A DNA stretch of 64,000 bases. Origin: Streptomyces sp. NBC_00258. Its GTDB lineage: Bacteria > Actinomycetota > Actinomycetes > Streptomycetales > Streptomycetaceae. The position numbers and the translations under genes were made by a program. Location: the NCBI RefSeq assembly GCF_036182465.1, contig NZ_CP108081.1, positions 2,046,001 through 2,110,000 on the forward strand, written 5' to 3'. Below, piece by piece: positions 24,649 to 33,776 of this stretch (the stretch's first letter is position 1; every line of letters starts with the position of its first letter). The notes beneath the pieces were generated by a model. That model was not told where the DNA came from. It saw only the letters and a list, made by a program, of their open reading frames with translations, and searched no databases.

Positions 24649-24662
24649 TTCATGGACATGAA
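24649..24662. promoter_or_regulatory. Operator-like inverted repeat TTCATGGACATGAA
   Basis: TTCATG-GA-CATGAA is a perfect 6-bp-arm repeat 35 bp upstream of the secreted protein start on the minus strand, a position that fits a repressor site over the 5' end of the transcript. Confidence 0.5.
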
Positions 24663-24697
24663 CGATGACTGCCTTTTTGAACGACTGACTGGAAGGT

Positions 24698-24709
24698 AGG
24701 ACTAGACCA
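24698..24709. promoter_or_regulatory. DasR-like (dre) element
   Basis: AGGACTAGACCA matches 10 of 12 bases of TGGTCTAGACCA, the palindromic core recognised by the GlcNAc-responsive regulator DasR. It sits about 85-95 bp upstream of the secreted protein gene. Confidence 0.45.
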
Positions 24710-24928
24710 ACAGGCCGTCAAGAGGCCCACGTGCACCGGCTGTTCATCCCTGGGACCCGTCACGGCCGACGAACCATCAGGTCATCCGTCCCGGACTCTT
24801 GACTCCGTTCACCGCAGTCGCGATTCTCGACCCATCGTTTGCACGAGTCATGACAACCAGTCGTGGGGTGTCGAACCCCGGCTTGCTGGCTCATCGACTG
24901 CGCTGTCCGCCGACCGAAGACGTGGGTG

Positions 24929-26992
24929 ATGACCATGACTCAACAGCCGCACCACAGGCGCAGACCCGTCACGGTTCTGTCGTTGCTCCTGCTCGTCATG
25001 GCCGTGACGCTCGGGCCCACCCCCAGTTCCGCGGCAGGGACCGACTGGTGGAACCCGGTCGCGCGGCCGGCACCGGACTCGCAGATCGGTGTCACCGGCG
25101 AGCCCTTCAAGGGGACCAACTCCCAGGGCGAGGTACGCGGGTTCGTCGACGCGCACAACCACATCATGGCCAACGAGGCCTTCGGCGGCCGGCTCATCTG
25201 CGGCAAGCCGTTCTCCGAGGCGGGAGTGGCCGACGCGCTCAAGGACTGCCCCGAGCACTATCCCGACGGCTCGCTCGCGATCTTCGACTTCATCACCAAC
25301 GGCGGCGACGGCAAGCACGACCCCGACGGCTGGCCCACGTTCAAGGACTGGCCGGCCTACGACTCGCTGACCCACCAGCAGAACTACTACGCCTGGGTGG
25401 AGCGGGCCTGGCGCGGCGGCCAGCGCGTACTCGTCAACGACCTCGTCACCAACGGCGTGATCTGCTCGGTCTACCCCTTCAAGGACCGCAGCTGCGACGA
25501 GATGACCTCCATCCGTCTGCAGGCCAAGCTGACGTACGACATGCAGGCCTACATCGACAAGATGTACGGCGGCACGGGCAAGGGCTGGTTCCGGATCGTC
25601 ACCGACAGCGAGCAGGCCCGCAGCGTCGTCGAGCAGGGCAAGCTGGCCGTCGTCCTGGGCGTCGAGACGTCCGAGCCGTTCGGCTGCAAGCAGATCCTCG
25701 ACATCGCCCAGTGCGACAAGGGCGACATCGACGCCGGCCTGGACGAGCTGTACGACCTGGGCGTACGCAGCATGTTCCTCTGCCACAAGTTCGACAACGC
25801 GCTCTGCGGGGTCCGTTTCGACGAGGGCGGCCTCGGTACGGCGATCAACGTCGGCCAGTTCCTGTCGACCGGCACCTTCTGGCAGACGGAGAAGTGCAAG
25901 GGCCCGCAGCACGACAACCCGATCGGGGGCGCGGCGGCACCGAGCGCGGAGGAAGAGCTGCCGGCAGGGGTCGAGGTCCCGTCGTACAACGACGACGCCC
26001 AGTGCAACAAACGCGGGCTGACCGAGCTGGGCGAGTACGCCGTACGCGGCATGATGCAGCGCAAGATGATGCTCGAGGTCGACCACATGAGCGTCAAGGC
26101 CACCGGCCGGGCCCTCGACATCTTCGAGTCGGAGTCCTACCCCGGCGTGCTCTCCTCGCACAGCTGGATGGACCTCAACTGGACCGAGCGCGTCTACGGT
26201 CTCGGCGGCTTCATCGCCCAGTACATGCACGGATCCGAGGGGTTCAGCGCGGAGGCGGACCGCACCAAGGCGCTGCGCGAGAAGTACGACGTCGGATACG
26301 GCTACGGAACCGACATGAACGGCGTCGGCGGCTGGCCGGCCCCGCGCGGCGCGGACGCCTCGAACCCCGTGACGTACCCCTTCCGCAGCACCGACGGCGG
26401 CTCGGTCATCGACAAGCAGACGACCGGTTCGCGCACCTGGGACCTGAACACCGACGGCGCCTCGCACTACGGGCTGGTCCCGGACTGGATCGAGGACATC
26501 AGACAAGTCGGCGGCCAGGACGTCGTGGACGACCTCTTCCGGGGCGCCGAGTCGTATCTCGACACCTGGGGCGCGTCCGAGGGGCACAAGGCGGGGGCGA
26601 ACCTCGCCAAGGGCTCGTCCGCGTCGGCCAGTTCGTCGGAGTCCAACCCGTTCACGAGCTACGCCCCCGGCCGGGCCGTGGACGGGAACACGGACACCCG
26701 TTGGGCGAGCGACTGGAGCGACGACCAGTGGCTCCGGATCGACCTCGGCTCCACGAGCACGGTCAAGCGTGTCACCCTCGAATGGGAGCGCGCCTACGGG
26801 AAGTCGTACCGCGTCGAGGTTTCCAAGGACGGCACCACCTGGCAGTCCGTCTGGTCCACCACCGCAGGCGACGGCGGTCTGGACACGGCCCGGTTCAACG
26901 GCGTGCCGGCCCGCTATGTGCGGATCCACGGGCTGGACCGGGGCACCGACTGGGGCTACTCCCTTCAAGAGGTGGGCGTCTACAGCAGCTGA
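24929..26992 (+). CDS. Secreted M19-like amidohydrolase with discoidin domain
   Basis: A 687-residue secreted enzyme. A signal peptide (RRRPVTVLSLLLLVMAVTLG, cleaved near SSAAG) leads to a metal-dependent hydrolase domain: FVDAHNHIMANEAFGG gives the HxH-type pair (H76, H78), followed by VVLGVETSEPFGC, LEVDHMSVKATGRA and GVLSSHSWMD, which parallel the membrane dipeptidase (M19) motifs. The last 140 residues are an F5/8 type C (discoidin, CBM32-like) module with RAVDGNTDTRWASDWS. The natural substrate could be a dipeptide, a cell-wall fragment or an ester. ATGs at 24929 and 24935 are both possible. A TetR regulator follows 26 bp downstream in the same transcription unit. Confidence 0.8.
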   Translation: MTMTQQPHHRRRPVTVLSLLLLVMAVTLGPTPSSAAGTDWWNPVARPAPDSQIGVTGEPFKGTNSQGEVRGFVDAHNHIMANEAFGGRLICGKPFSEAGVADALKDCPEHYPDGSLAIFDFITNGGDGKHDPDGWPTFKDWPAYDSLTHQQNYYAWVERAWRGGQRVLVNDLVTNGVICSVYPFKDRSCDEMTSIRLQAKLTYDMQAYIDKMYGGTGKGWFRIVTDSEQARSVVEQGKLAVVLGVETSEPFGCKQILDIAQCDKGDIDAGLDELYDLGVRSMFLCHKFDNALCGVRFDEGGLGTAINVGQFLSTGTFWQTEKCKGPQHDNPIGGAAAPSAEEELPAGVEVPSYNDDAQCNKRGLTELGEYAVRGMMQRKMMLEVDHMSVKATGRALDIFESESYPGVLSSHSWMDLNWTERVYGLGGFIAQYMHGSEGFSAEADRTKALREKYDVGYGYGTDMNGVGGWPAPRGADASNPVTYPFRSTDGGSVIDKQTTGSRTWDLNTDGASHYGLVPDWIEDIRQVGGQDVVDDLFRGAESYLDTWGASEGHKAGANLAKGSSASASSSESNPFTSYAPGRAVDGNTDTRWASDWSDDQWLRIDLGSTSTVKRVTLEWERAYGKSYRVEVSKDGTTWQSVWSTTAGDGGLDTARFNGVPARYVRIHGLDRGTDWGYSLQEVGVYSS

Positions 26993-27018
26993 CGCCCACC
27001 GGAACGAAGGGAACACCC

Positions 27019-27672
27019 ATGGCACGGATGCCGTCGGCCGAACGGCGTCGGCAGCTCACCGAAGCGGCCATCCGCGCGATGACCCGGGACGGCGTCTCCA
27101 GGACGACGACCCGGTCCATCGCCGCGGAGGCCGGTCTGTCCCTGAGCGTCTTCCACTACTGCTTCGACTCCAAGCAGGCCCTGATCGAGTCCGTCATCAC
27201 GACGATCACCGAGCACTCCGTCACGGTGGTCAGGGAAGCGATCAGGCCGAAGGCCACCCTTCGGGAGACCGTCCGGGCCGGCTTCCAGGCCTACTGGGAC
27301 CATGTGTCCGCGCATCCCGGCGAGCACATGCTCACGTACGAGCTGACGCAGTACGCCCTGCGTCAGCCGGGGTTCGAGCATCTGGCACGGCGGCAGTACC
27401 AGCTGTACTGCGACGCCTACACCGAGCTCATCGAACAGCTCGCCCGTGGCATGGACTTCGAACTGCGCGTCCCGGTCCCCGTGCTGGCCCGCTACCTGGC
27501 CGCCATGACCGACGGGCTGACCCTGAACTTCCTCGTGCTGGGCGACGACGCGGCCTGGGCGGACATCCTCGACACGATCACCGACCATGTGGCGGGCCTC
27601 GTTCGCGACGCGGACGAAATCCGGCCTCGTACAGGATCCGGGCCCGCCGGTTCCTCTTTTTCGTCCCCCTGA
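27019..27672 (+). CDS. TetR-family regulator, BetI-like
   Basis: A 217-residue TetR protein. The N-terminal helix-turn-helix is clear: RRRQLTEAAIRAMTRDGVSR, then TRSIAAEAGLSLSVFHYCF. The C-terminal helical ligand domain (HPGEHMLTYELTQYALRQP and so on) matches the BetI-type C6 group. The tail after residue 195 (RPRTGSGPAGSSFSSP) is low-complexity. GAAGGG precedes the ATG. It follows the secreted amidohydrolase by 26 bp and could sense a product of that enzyme; it also lies directly upstream of the terpene cluster, 224 bp before the P450, so control of that cluster is an alternative. Confidence 0.85.
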   Translation: MARMPSAERRRQLTEAAIRAMTRDGVSRTTTRSIAAEAGLSLSVFHYCFDSKQALIESVITTITEHSVTVVREAIRPKATLRETVRAGFQAYWDHVSAHPGEHMLTYELTQYALRQPGFEHLARRQYQLYCDAYTELIEQLARGMDFELRVPVPVLARYLAAMTDGLTLNFLVLGDDAAWADILDTITDHVAGLVRDADEIRPRTGSGPAGSSFSSP

Positions 27673-27896
27673 TGTGACCCTTTACAAAAGGCCACTTGAG
27701 TGACGAAAGGCAATTGCAGTAAATGCAGCATGCATCAACAATGTTTCACCCAACGCCTCTTTGTGCTCCTGTGCGCCCCCACGGAAAGTGGATCTGGCGA
27801 GCCGACAGCAGTTGAACTGGGCAGGACATGACTCAAGCACCGAGCCGGTGGCACGTTCACCGATTTACGTGAGTCGACTGAGGCAGGTGGTATTCG

Positions 27897-29378
27897 ATGA
27901 GCGAAGCCATGCCCGAACCGGATCGACTATGGACTGTGGGCACTGCGCCAGGCATATTCCCGAGCATCAGCCACGGTATCGCTTTGTTCCGTCGGCCGTT
28001 GGCTTTTCTGAATTCCCTGCCTGCCCGGGGCGATCTGGTCGAGATACGCCTGGGCCCGCTGCGGGCCTGGATGGTGTGCCACCCGGAGCTGGTGCACCAA
28101 GTGCTCATGGACGCGCGCACCTTCGACAAGGGAGGTCCGCAGTACGACAGGCTCCGGGCCCTGATGGGTGACGGTGTGGTCACCTGCCGCCAGGAGGTTC
28201 ACCGACGGCAGCGCACGTTGCTCCAGCCGGACTTCCGCGCCTCCCGTGTCGCCGACTACACGGAACTGATGGGCGAGGAGGCCGAGTCGGTGTGCCGCAC
28301 ATGGCGGCCCGGGCGGACGATCGACGTCAGCGCGGCGATGATGGCCCTGACGACAAGGGTGACCAGCCGCGTCCTCCTCTCGGACTCGCTCGACGACGCC
28401 AGGGCCGCCCAGATGCGGAACGCTCTCGGCACCATCGTCCGTGGCCTGTTCGTCCGCACGGTCGTGCCGGTCGACGCCCCGTTCCGTGTCCCCACACCGG
28501 CGAACCGTCGCTATCGGCGTGCGGTCGACCGCCTGCACGGGATCATCGACTCCGTCATCGCGGAGCGGCGGCGGGGCACTCCCCGCGACGACCTTCTGGG
28601 GACCCTGCTGACGGCCGCGCGCGACGGGGGCGAGGGCGCAGCGGTCACCGAACAGGAAGTCCACGACCAGCTCATCACGCTCCTGCTCACAGGCGTGGAG
28701 ACCACCGCGCTCTGCATCGCCTCCACGTTCAGCCTCCTGGCACAGCACCCGGAGCCCGAGCACCGCCTGCACTCCGAGGTCGACACCGTGCTCGCCGGGC
28801 GGCGACGGCCCGACCTCGACGACCTGTCGAGGCTCGTCCACACCCGAGCCGCCGTCACCGAGACGCTGCGCCACTCCCCACCGGGCTGGCTCTTCACCCG
28901 CGTCACGACCAGGGAGACGGAGCTCGCCGGGTGCCGGCTCCCCCGGGGCGCCACCGTCCTGTACAGCCCCTACCTCCTGCACCACGATCCCGCCTCGTTC
29001 CCCGACCCCGAACTGTTCCTGCCCGAGCGCTGGTTGCCGGGCTCGGAGCAGATCACTGCCGTACAGCACCGCGCGATGCTCCCCTTCGCCACAGGAAGCC
29101 GCAAGTGCATCGGGGACGCGTTCGCAATGGCGGAGGCCACGGTTGCCGTTGCGACCATCTCCGGTCGGTGGCGGCTGCGCCACCCGCCCGGACCGGTCGA
29201 ACAACCGCGCCCCGCCGTGACATTGGGTCCGAGGTCGCTGCCGATGATCTGTGAACCACGCTCACCCGTACCGGCCGGCACACCGCCTCGCGCCCGTTCT
29301 CTCGTTCCCCGAACCACGGTGACATCCCGCACACAGGACCCTCGAACGGCAGGTGACAACGGTGTCGACGACGCATGA
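27897..29378 (+). CDS. Cytochrome P450 of a terpene cluster
   Basis: A 493-residue P450. The oxygen-activating I-helix is LLTGVETTAL, the K-helix ExxR is ETLR in VTETLRHSPPGWLFTR, and the heme loop is FATGSRKCIGD with Cys404 as the axial ligand. The sequence is close in style to bacterial P450s that oxidise sesquiterpenes (such as those paired with pentalenene and epi-isozizaene synthases). A Pro/Arg/Ser-rich tail of about 40 residues follows the expected end. The ATG lies near the end of a 224-bp region of lower G+C. The stop overlaps the start of the terpene synthase by 17 bp, which implies translational coupling and joint function. Confidence 0.92.
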   Translation: MSEAMPEPDRLWTVGTAPGIFPSISHGIALFRRPLAFLNSLPARGDLVEIRLGPLRAWMVCHPELVHQVLMDARTFDKGGPQYDRLRALMGDGVVTCRQEVHRRQRTLLQPDFRASRVADYTELMGEEAESVCRTWRPGRTIDVSAAMMALTTRVTSRVLLSDSLDDARAAQMRNALGTIVRGLFVRTVVPVDAPFRVPTPANRRYRRAVDRLHGIIDSVIAERRRGTPRDDLLGTLLTAARDGGEGAAVTEQEVHDQLITLLLTGVETTALCIASTFSLLAQHPEPEHRLHSEVDTVLAGRRRPDLDDLSRLVHTRAAVTETLRHSPPGWLFTRVTTRETELAGCRLPRGATVLYSPYLLHHDPASFPDPELFLPERWLPGSEQITAVQHRAMLPFATGSRKCIGDAFAMAEATVAVATISGRWRLRHPPGPVEQPRPAVTLGPRSLPMICEPRSPVPAGTPPRARSLVPRTTVTSRTQDPRTAGDNGVDDA

Positions 29379-30387
29379 GGAAATCACGGTCGCCCTGCGA
29401 GAAGAAATTCCGGCGGACAACTTGAAGGACCTCATCGACGCCAATCTCCACATGCCGTTCCCTTTCCTGAGCAACCCCCACGAATCCGAATCGGCGGCAG
29501 GCGTCGACACATGGCTGCGTACCTGGGGGCTGACCGACGACCCGGCGGTGGCGGCCATGATCGCCAAAACTCGGCCGGCGGAACTCGCTTCCTACAACAG
29601 CCCGACCGTGGATCGCGACGTCCTTCAGATCGTGGCCAACCAAATCGCCTACCAGTTCGTCTTCGACGACCTGGCGGAGGAGGTCGGCCGACGGTGGCCG
29701 GGCCGCCTCCTGCCCATGCTCAGCGAGAGCGTCGGGATCCTGCGCGACGGCCAGCCGCCCAGCACCCCCCTCGGGGCGGCGCTGACCGACCTCTACCGCC
29801 AGGTACAGGAACGGTGCACGCCCGCACAAGCCGCGCGATGGGCTTGGAACAGCCGTGAGTACGTGCACGGGTTGCTGTACGAGGCGGTGGCCCAGTCGCA
29901 CTCTCCTCCCGTGCGGATGGGGTTGTGCAACTCGATACGTTCACTCACGGCGGGCATCGAGCCGTTCTATCCGCTGTACGAAGCCGCGCAACCCTGCGAA
30001 CTCGCCCCCGAGGACCTCCATCACGCCACGATGCGGCGCCTGAGGCGGCTGTCGGTCGATGCGGCAGTGTGGACAGCCGACCTCTTCTCCTCGGTGAAGG
30101 AGCAACGGGCGGGCGGAATGATCAATCTGGCCCTCGCCTACCAGCGTGCGAACCACTGCTCCCTGCCAGAGGCCGTCATGCTCGCCGTCCAACGGATCAA
30201 CAGCACGATCCGCGAGTTCGAGCGGCTCTACAGGGAGACCGAGCCGGAACTGAGCCCGGCCGGCATCGGCTACATGGATGGCATGGCCGGCTGGATCCGC
30301 GGGTGTTACTACTGGTCTCGCTCCGTGCCACGCTACGCCGATGCGGCGGCGGCATACGTCCCACGAGCTGTCGCCCTCAACAACTGA
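29362..30387 (+). CDS. Class I terpene synthase with altered NSE motif
   Basis: A 341-residue class I terpene cyclase, probably cyclising farnesyl diphosphate or a similar substrate. The acidic motif is DDLAEE (D102, D103). The pyrophosphate-sensing Arg is R193, exactly 46 residues before the second metal motif, and the C-terminal RY pair is R324-Y325. The second motif reads ADLFSSVKE (239-247): Ser243 and Glu247 are present, but Ala239 stands where the NSE triad has Asn or Asp, so one magnesium ligand is missing. The start is the GTG at 29362 (AGGTGA upstream); GTG 29353 is also in frame. It overlaps the end of the P450 gene. Product identity cannot be read. Confidence 0.9.
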   Translation: MSTTHEEITVALREEIPADNLKDLIDANLHMPFPFLSNPHESESAAGVDTWLRTWGLTDDPAVAAMIAKTRPAELASYNSPTVDRDVLQIVANQIAYQFVFDDLAEEVGRRWPGRLLPMLSESVGILRDGQPPSTPLGAALTDLYRQVQERCTPAQAARWAWNSREYVHGLLYEAVAQSHSPPVRMGLCNSIRSLTAGIEPFYPLYEAAQPCELAPEDLHHATMRRLRRLSVDAAVWTADLFSSVKEQRAGGMINLALAYQRANHCSLPEAVMLAVQRINSTIREFERLYRETEPELSPAGIGYMDGMAGWIRGCYYWSRSVPRYADAAAAYVPRAVALNN

Positions 30388-30564
30388 TCCCACAGGAAGG
30401 GCCAAATAAACAACATTACCTGAGGGGAAGGCGTCCAAACCGCTTCGTCGCATGATTCGCCCTTCCCTGTGTACTCATTGCTCAATACGACCACCCGATG
30501 TCCGCAAGGGCGTACGCTCGTCGCTGCCTTCCGAAGGATCAACGAACAGGAAGCGGTAGGGCAT

Positions 30565-33474
30565 ATGGCGCATGAGCTGCGGCAACCGGACCCCGAGAGC
30601 CATCTGTTGCTGGAGCGCCATAGGGAACTTCGTGCGATCGACGCCGCGTTGGCCGACCTCAGCGAAACAGGGGACGGTGTGCCGCGACCGCGGCACACCG
30701 GACTGCTCTCCTTCACCGGCTCGGCCGGGCTGGGCAAGACGGCGCTCATGACGGAGGCACGCGCCCGGGCCGTGGCACACGGGTTGACGGTGTTCTCGGG
30801 CAAGGGCGGAGAGAAGGAGCAGGAGCTGGCCTTCCACGTGGTGCGCCAACTCGTGCAACCCGTCCTGGCGGCGATGGAGGAGACCGAGCGCCGGGCCTTC
30901 CTGGGGAGCTGGTACGACATCGTCGCCGCCGCGCTCGGTCTGGAGGCGACGGGCACCGCCCGGGTGCCGGACCCGACCGGAGTGCGCGACGGGCTCGACT
31001 GGGTCATGACGCGCCTCACGGTGATGAAGGCGCCCGTCATCCTGCTCCTGGACGACATGCACTGGGCCGATGTCGAGTCCCTGAACTGGCTCGCTTCCTT
31101 CGCCCCACGGGCCGAAGACCTCCCGCTGCTGATCATCGCGGCCTACCGGCCCGACGAACTGCCGAACGAGGCGGCGCCTTTCCGCACACTCGTCGAACGC
31201 CACCGGAACCGCCCCTACTCCCTCTCACCGCTCACGTCCGCGAGCGTGGCACGCATCGTCAGGGACGAGGTGGGCGAGGGAGCCGAGGACGAGTTCTGCG
31301 AAGAATGCTGGACGGCAACCGGCGGAAGCCCGTTCGAGACCGTCGAGCTCGCCATCCGACTCGGCGAGCGCCGCATGAAGGGCACACAGGCCGAGTTGTC
31401 CGCGATGCGGGACCTCGCCTCGGCGGTCAAGGGACCCGGGCTGCTCGACCGGCTGCACCGGCTCGGTACGACCACCGTCCGCTTCGCGTGGGCCGCGGCC
31501 GTCCTCGGTACGTCGATCTCGCCGGACCTCGCCGCCACCATCGCCGTGGTCGGCAGCGAAGAGGCCGCCGAGGCGACCGAGAGGTTGCGCACCGCCCGGA
31601 TCCTGAAGGACGCCCCAGGCCAGAGGGGCGGCCTGGAGTTCGTACACCCTCTGATCGCCACGGCGGTCTACCGGGACATCTCCGCGAGTCTGCGGGTCGG
31701 CCTGCACAATGCGGCGGCGGAGGCGGTCCACGCCGCGGGGTTCGGGCCCACCGCGGCTTCCCGGCATCTGCTGGAGGTCCCGTGCGAGGGCAGGCCCGAG
31801 GCGGTCGCGTGCCTGCGGGAGGCCGCCCGGGAGTACCTCAGCGCCGGGGCTCCGGAGGCCGCCCGTCGCGTCCTGACCCGGGCTCTGCAGGAGCCGCCCC
31901 TTCCGGAGGACCGTGCGGAACTCCTCCACGAACTCGCGTGCTCGACCTTCCTGATCGAACCCGCGGCCACCGTCAGCCATCTCCGGGCGGCGCTGGCGGA
32001 GCCCGGCGTCGACCCCGATCTGCGCGCCTCCATCGTCTACCGGCTGACCCAGGCGCTGGCCCACCTCGACCGGGTGGCCGAGGCCGCGGCCGTGGCCGCC
32101 GACGAGGCGCGGCAGGCGACCAATCCGCGCATCCGGCTGCGCATGCAGGCCGACCACTTCGTATGGAGCGCGTTCCGTACCGACGAGCCCGACTCGTCCG
32201 CCCGCTCGCGCAGGCTGGCACGGCTGGCCGAGCGGCTGACCGGCCGTGGTCTGGAGGAGCGGTACATCCTGGGCCTGCGGTCCTGGGACGCCATGATGCG
32301 AGGCGAGCCGCGACAAACCGTTCTTGAGTGTGCCGAGGAGTCACTGCGGGGCGGGCTGAGCTGGACCTCTGAGAACCGGGGCTTCGAGCTGCCCGTTTCC
32401 GTCGCCCTCGTCTTCATGTACTGCGACCAGCCACGACGGGCCGAGGAACTCTTCACCAAGGGGATGGCCGAGTGCGAGACCAAAGGCTGGCGCGGCTCCC
32501 ACCTTGCCGTCGGCCAGACCCTCTTCGGCTACATCCGCTACCGCCGCGGATGCCTCACCGAGGCAGAGGAATTCGTACGTGAGGGACTGCGCACCGCCGA
32601 CCGGGTGGAAGGAGCGGTGCCCGCCCAGTGGTTCGCCATCGGCATCCTCATTCAGGTCCTCCTCGCCCGAGGGCGGACCGACGAAGCGCGGCAGCTCGCC
32701 GACTTCTACCACTACGGCGAGGTCGTCCCGAACGCCGTCATCTACCCGGATCCCCGCACGGTGTACGCCGAACTGCTCCTGGCCGAGGGCAGGCGCTCCG
32801 AAGCCGAGGAGTTGTTGTCCGCGGTCGGCGAATGGCTGGAGTCACGATCCTGGCGCAACCCGACGTGGTGCCCCTGGCAGCTGAATCTGGCGTCCGCCGT
32901 CGTCCACACCGCTCCCGACCGGGCGATCCGTCTCGCCCAGGACGCCGTCAAGCGGGCCCGTGACTTCGGTGCGGCATCCGCGATCGGCCAGGCGCTCCAC
33001 ACCGAGGCCGAGGTGACCGGCGGGCCCGCGGCGCTGGACCTGTACACGGAGGCGGTCGAGCATCTGGAACGGTCGCCCGCCTCGTACGAGTTGGCCCGTG
33101 CGCTGGTCGGTCACGGGGCCGCGCTCTCCCGGAACGGCAGGCTGCAGGAAGCCGCGGACCGTCTCTACCAAGGTCAGGAAGGCGCCGTCCACTGCGGTGC
33201 CGAGGCTCTGGCGACCCGGGCCAGGGCAGAACTCTCGGCAGCCGGACTGCGGCCACTGCCCCTTCGCTACGGGCAGACGGACACGCTCACCGCTCCGGAA
33301 CGCAAGGCCGCCGAGATGACGGCCCAGGGGCTCCCGGCGGCGGTGGTCGCGAAGGCGCTGAGCCTCACCGAGCAGGGAGTGACGCGACTGCTCTCCTCGG
33401 TCTACCGCAAGATCGGCACCGACGCCGCCGGCCTCGCCAGAGCCCTGGAGACCTTCCCTCGCCCTCGTCCGTGA
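30565..33474 (+). CDS. LAL-type regulator (large ATP-binding LuxR)
   Basis: A 969-residue regulator. An AAA-type ATPase domain comes first, with Walker A GSAGLGKT (52-59) and Walker B VILLLDDMHWAD (about 158-169). A long helical repeat region (about 400-900, TPR-like) follows, and the C-terminus is a LuxR helix-turn-helix (about 917-962, LTAPERKAAEMTAQGLPAAV, then TRLLSSVYRKIG). LAL proteins usually activate secondary metabolite clusters. The ATG at 30565 was chosen for its AGG-containing upstream sequence; a GTG at 30469 would add 32 residues. It lies 177 bp after the terpene synthase and is the likely pathway activator. Between them, GGAAGGGC (30395) and GCCCTTCC (30461) could pair. Confidence 0.88.
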   Translation: MAHELRQPDPESHLLLERHRELRAIDAALADLSETGDGVPRPRHTGLLSFTGSAGLGKTALMTEARARAVAHGLTVFSGKGGEKEQELAFHVVRQLVQPVLAAMEETERRAFLGSWYDIVAAALGLEATGTARVPDPTGVRDGLDWVMTRLTVMKAPVILLLDDMHWADVESLNWLASFAPRAEDLPLLIIAAYRPDELPNEAAPFRTLVERHRNRPYSLSPLTSASVARIVRDEVGEGAEDEFCEECWTATGGSPFETVELAIRLGERRMKGTQAELSAMRDLASAVKGPGLLDRLHRLGTTTVRFAWAAAVLGTSISPDLAATIAVVGSEEAAEATERLRTARILKDAPGQRGGLEFVHPLIATAVYRDISASLRVGLHNAAAEAVHAAGFGPTAASRHLLEVPCEGRPEAVACLREAAREYLSAGAPEAARRVLTRALQEPPLPEDRAELLHELACSTFLIEPAATVSHLRAALAEPGVDPDLRASIVYRLTQALAHLDRVAEAAAVAADEARQATNPRIRLRMQADHFVWSAFRTDEPDSSARSRRLARLAERLTGRGLEERYILGLRSWDAMMRGEPRQTVLECAEESLRGGLSWTSENRGFELPVSVALVFMYCDQPRRAEELFTKGMAECETKGWRGSHLAVGQTLFGYIRYRRGCLTEAEEFVREGLRTADRVEGAVPAQWFAIGILIQVLLARGRTDEARQLADFYHYGEVVPNAVIYPDPRTVYAELLLAEGRRSEAEELLSAVGEWLESRSWRNPTWCPWQLNLASAVVHTAPDRAIRLAQDAVKRARDFGAASAIGQALHTEAEVTGGPAALDLYTEAVEHLERSPASYELARALVGHGAALSRNGRLQEAADRLYQGQEGAVHCGAEALATRARAELSAAGLRPLPLRYGQTDTLTAPERKAAEMTAQGLPAAVVAKALSLTEQGVTRLLSSVYRKIGTDAAGLARALETFPRPRP

Positions 33475-33597
33475 CCTGATGGTCCGGAGCCCCGGGTCGG
33501 GACCGTCCCGACGCGCGGTCCCAAGCCTCCGACCTCTTCTCCCAGCGGCTCACCCACGCGGGACGGCCACACCGGCCGCCGCCCCGCGGGTGGGTCG

Positions 33598-33687
33598 ATG
33601 GTGTCGTTCTTCGACAAAGCCGAGCAGGCCGTCGTCCGCGAGGCGTGCTTCACCCTGGAGCTGCCGCCCGACGAGTTCGACCTCTGA
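33598..33687 (+). CDS. Possible 29-residue ORF after LAL gene
   Basis: An ORF encoding MVSFFDKAEQAVVREACF and a further 11 residues ending in DEFDL, with no ribosome site. It is acidic at the end and has amphipathic character. It could be a decayed gene end, a small peptide or chance. It sits in the 302-bp gap between the LAL gene and the M56 protease gene, just before a strong terminator. Confidence 0.25.
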   Translation: MVSFFDKAEQAVVREACFTLELPPDEFDL

Positions 33688-33702
33688 CCGGAACGCCCTC
33701 CG

Positions 33703-33744
33703 CAGGCCGGGCCGCCGCACTCCCAAGGGCGACGGCCCGGCCTG
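33703..33744. terminator. Hairpin terminator, LAL / M56 boundary
   Basis: CAGGCCGGGCCG and CGGCCCGGCCTG pair perfectly over 12 bp with an 18-nt loop. It separates the convergent LAL and M56 protease genes. Confidence 0.65.
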
Positions 33745-33776
33745 TCGTCACCCGGAGGGCCTGACCGGCCAAGGGC

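Noticed and set aside
24848..27025. Minus-strand open frame of 725 codons
   Set aside because: Antisense to the secreted hydrolase, which has a signal peptide, metal motif and discoidin domain.
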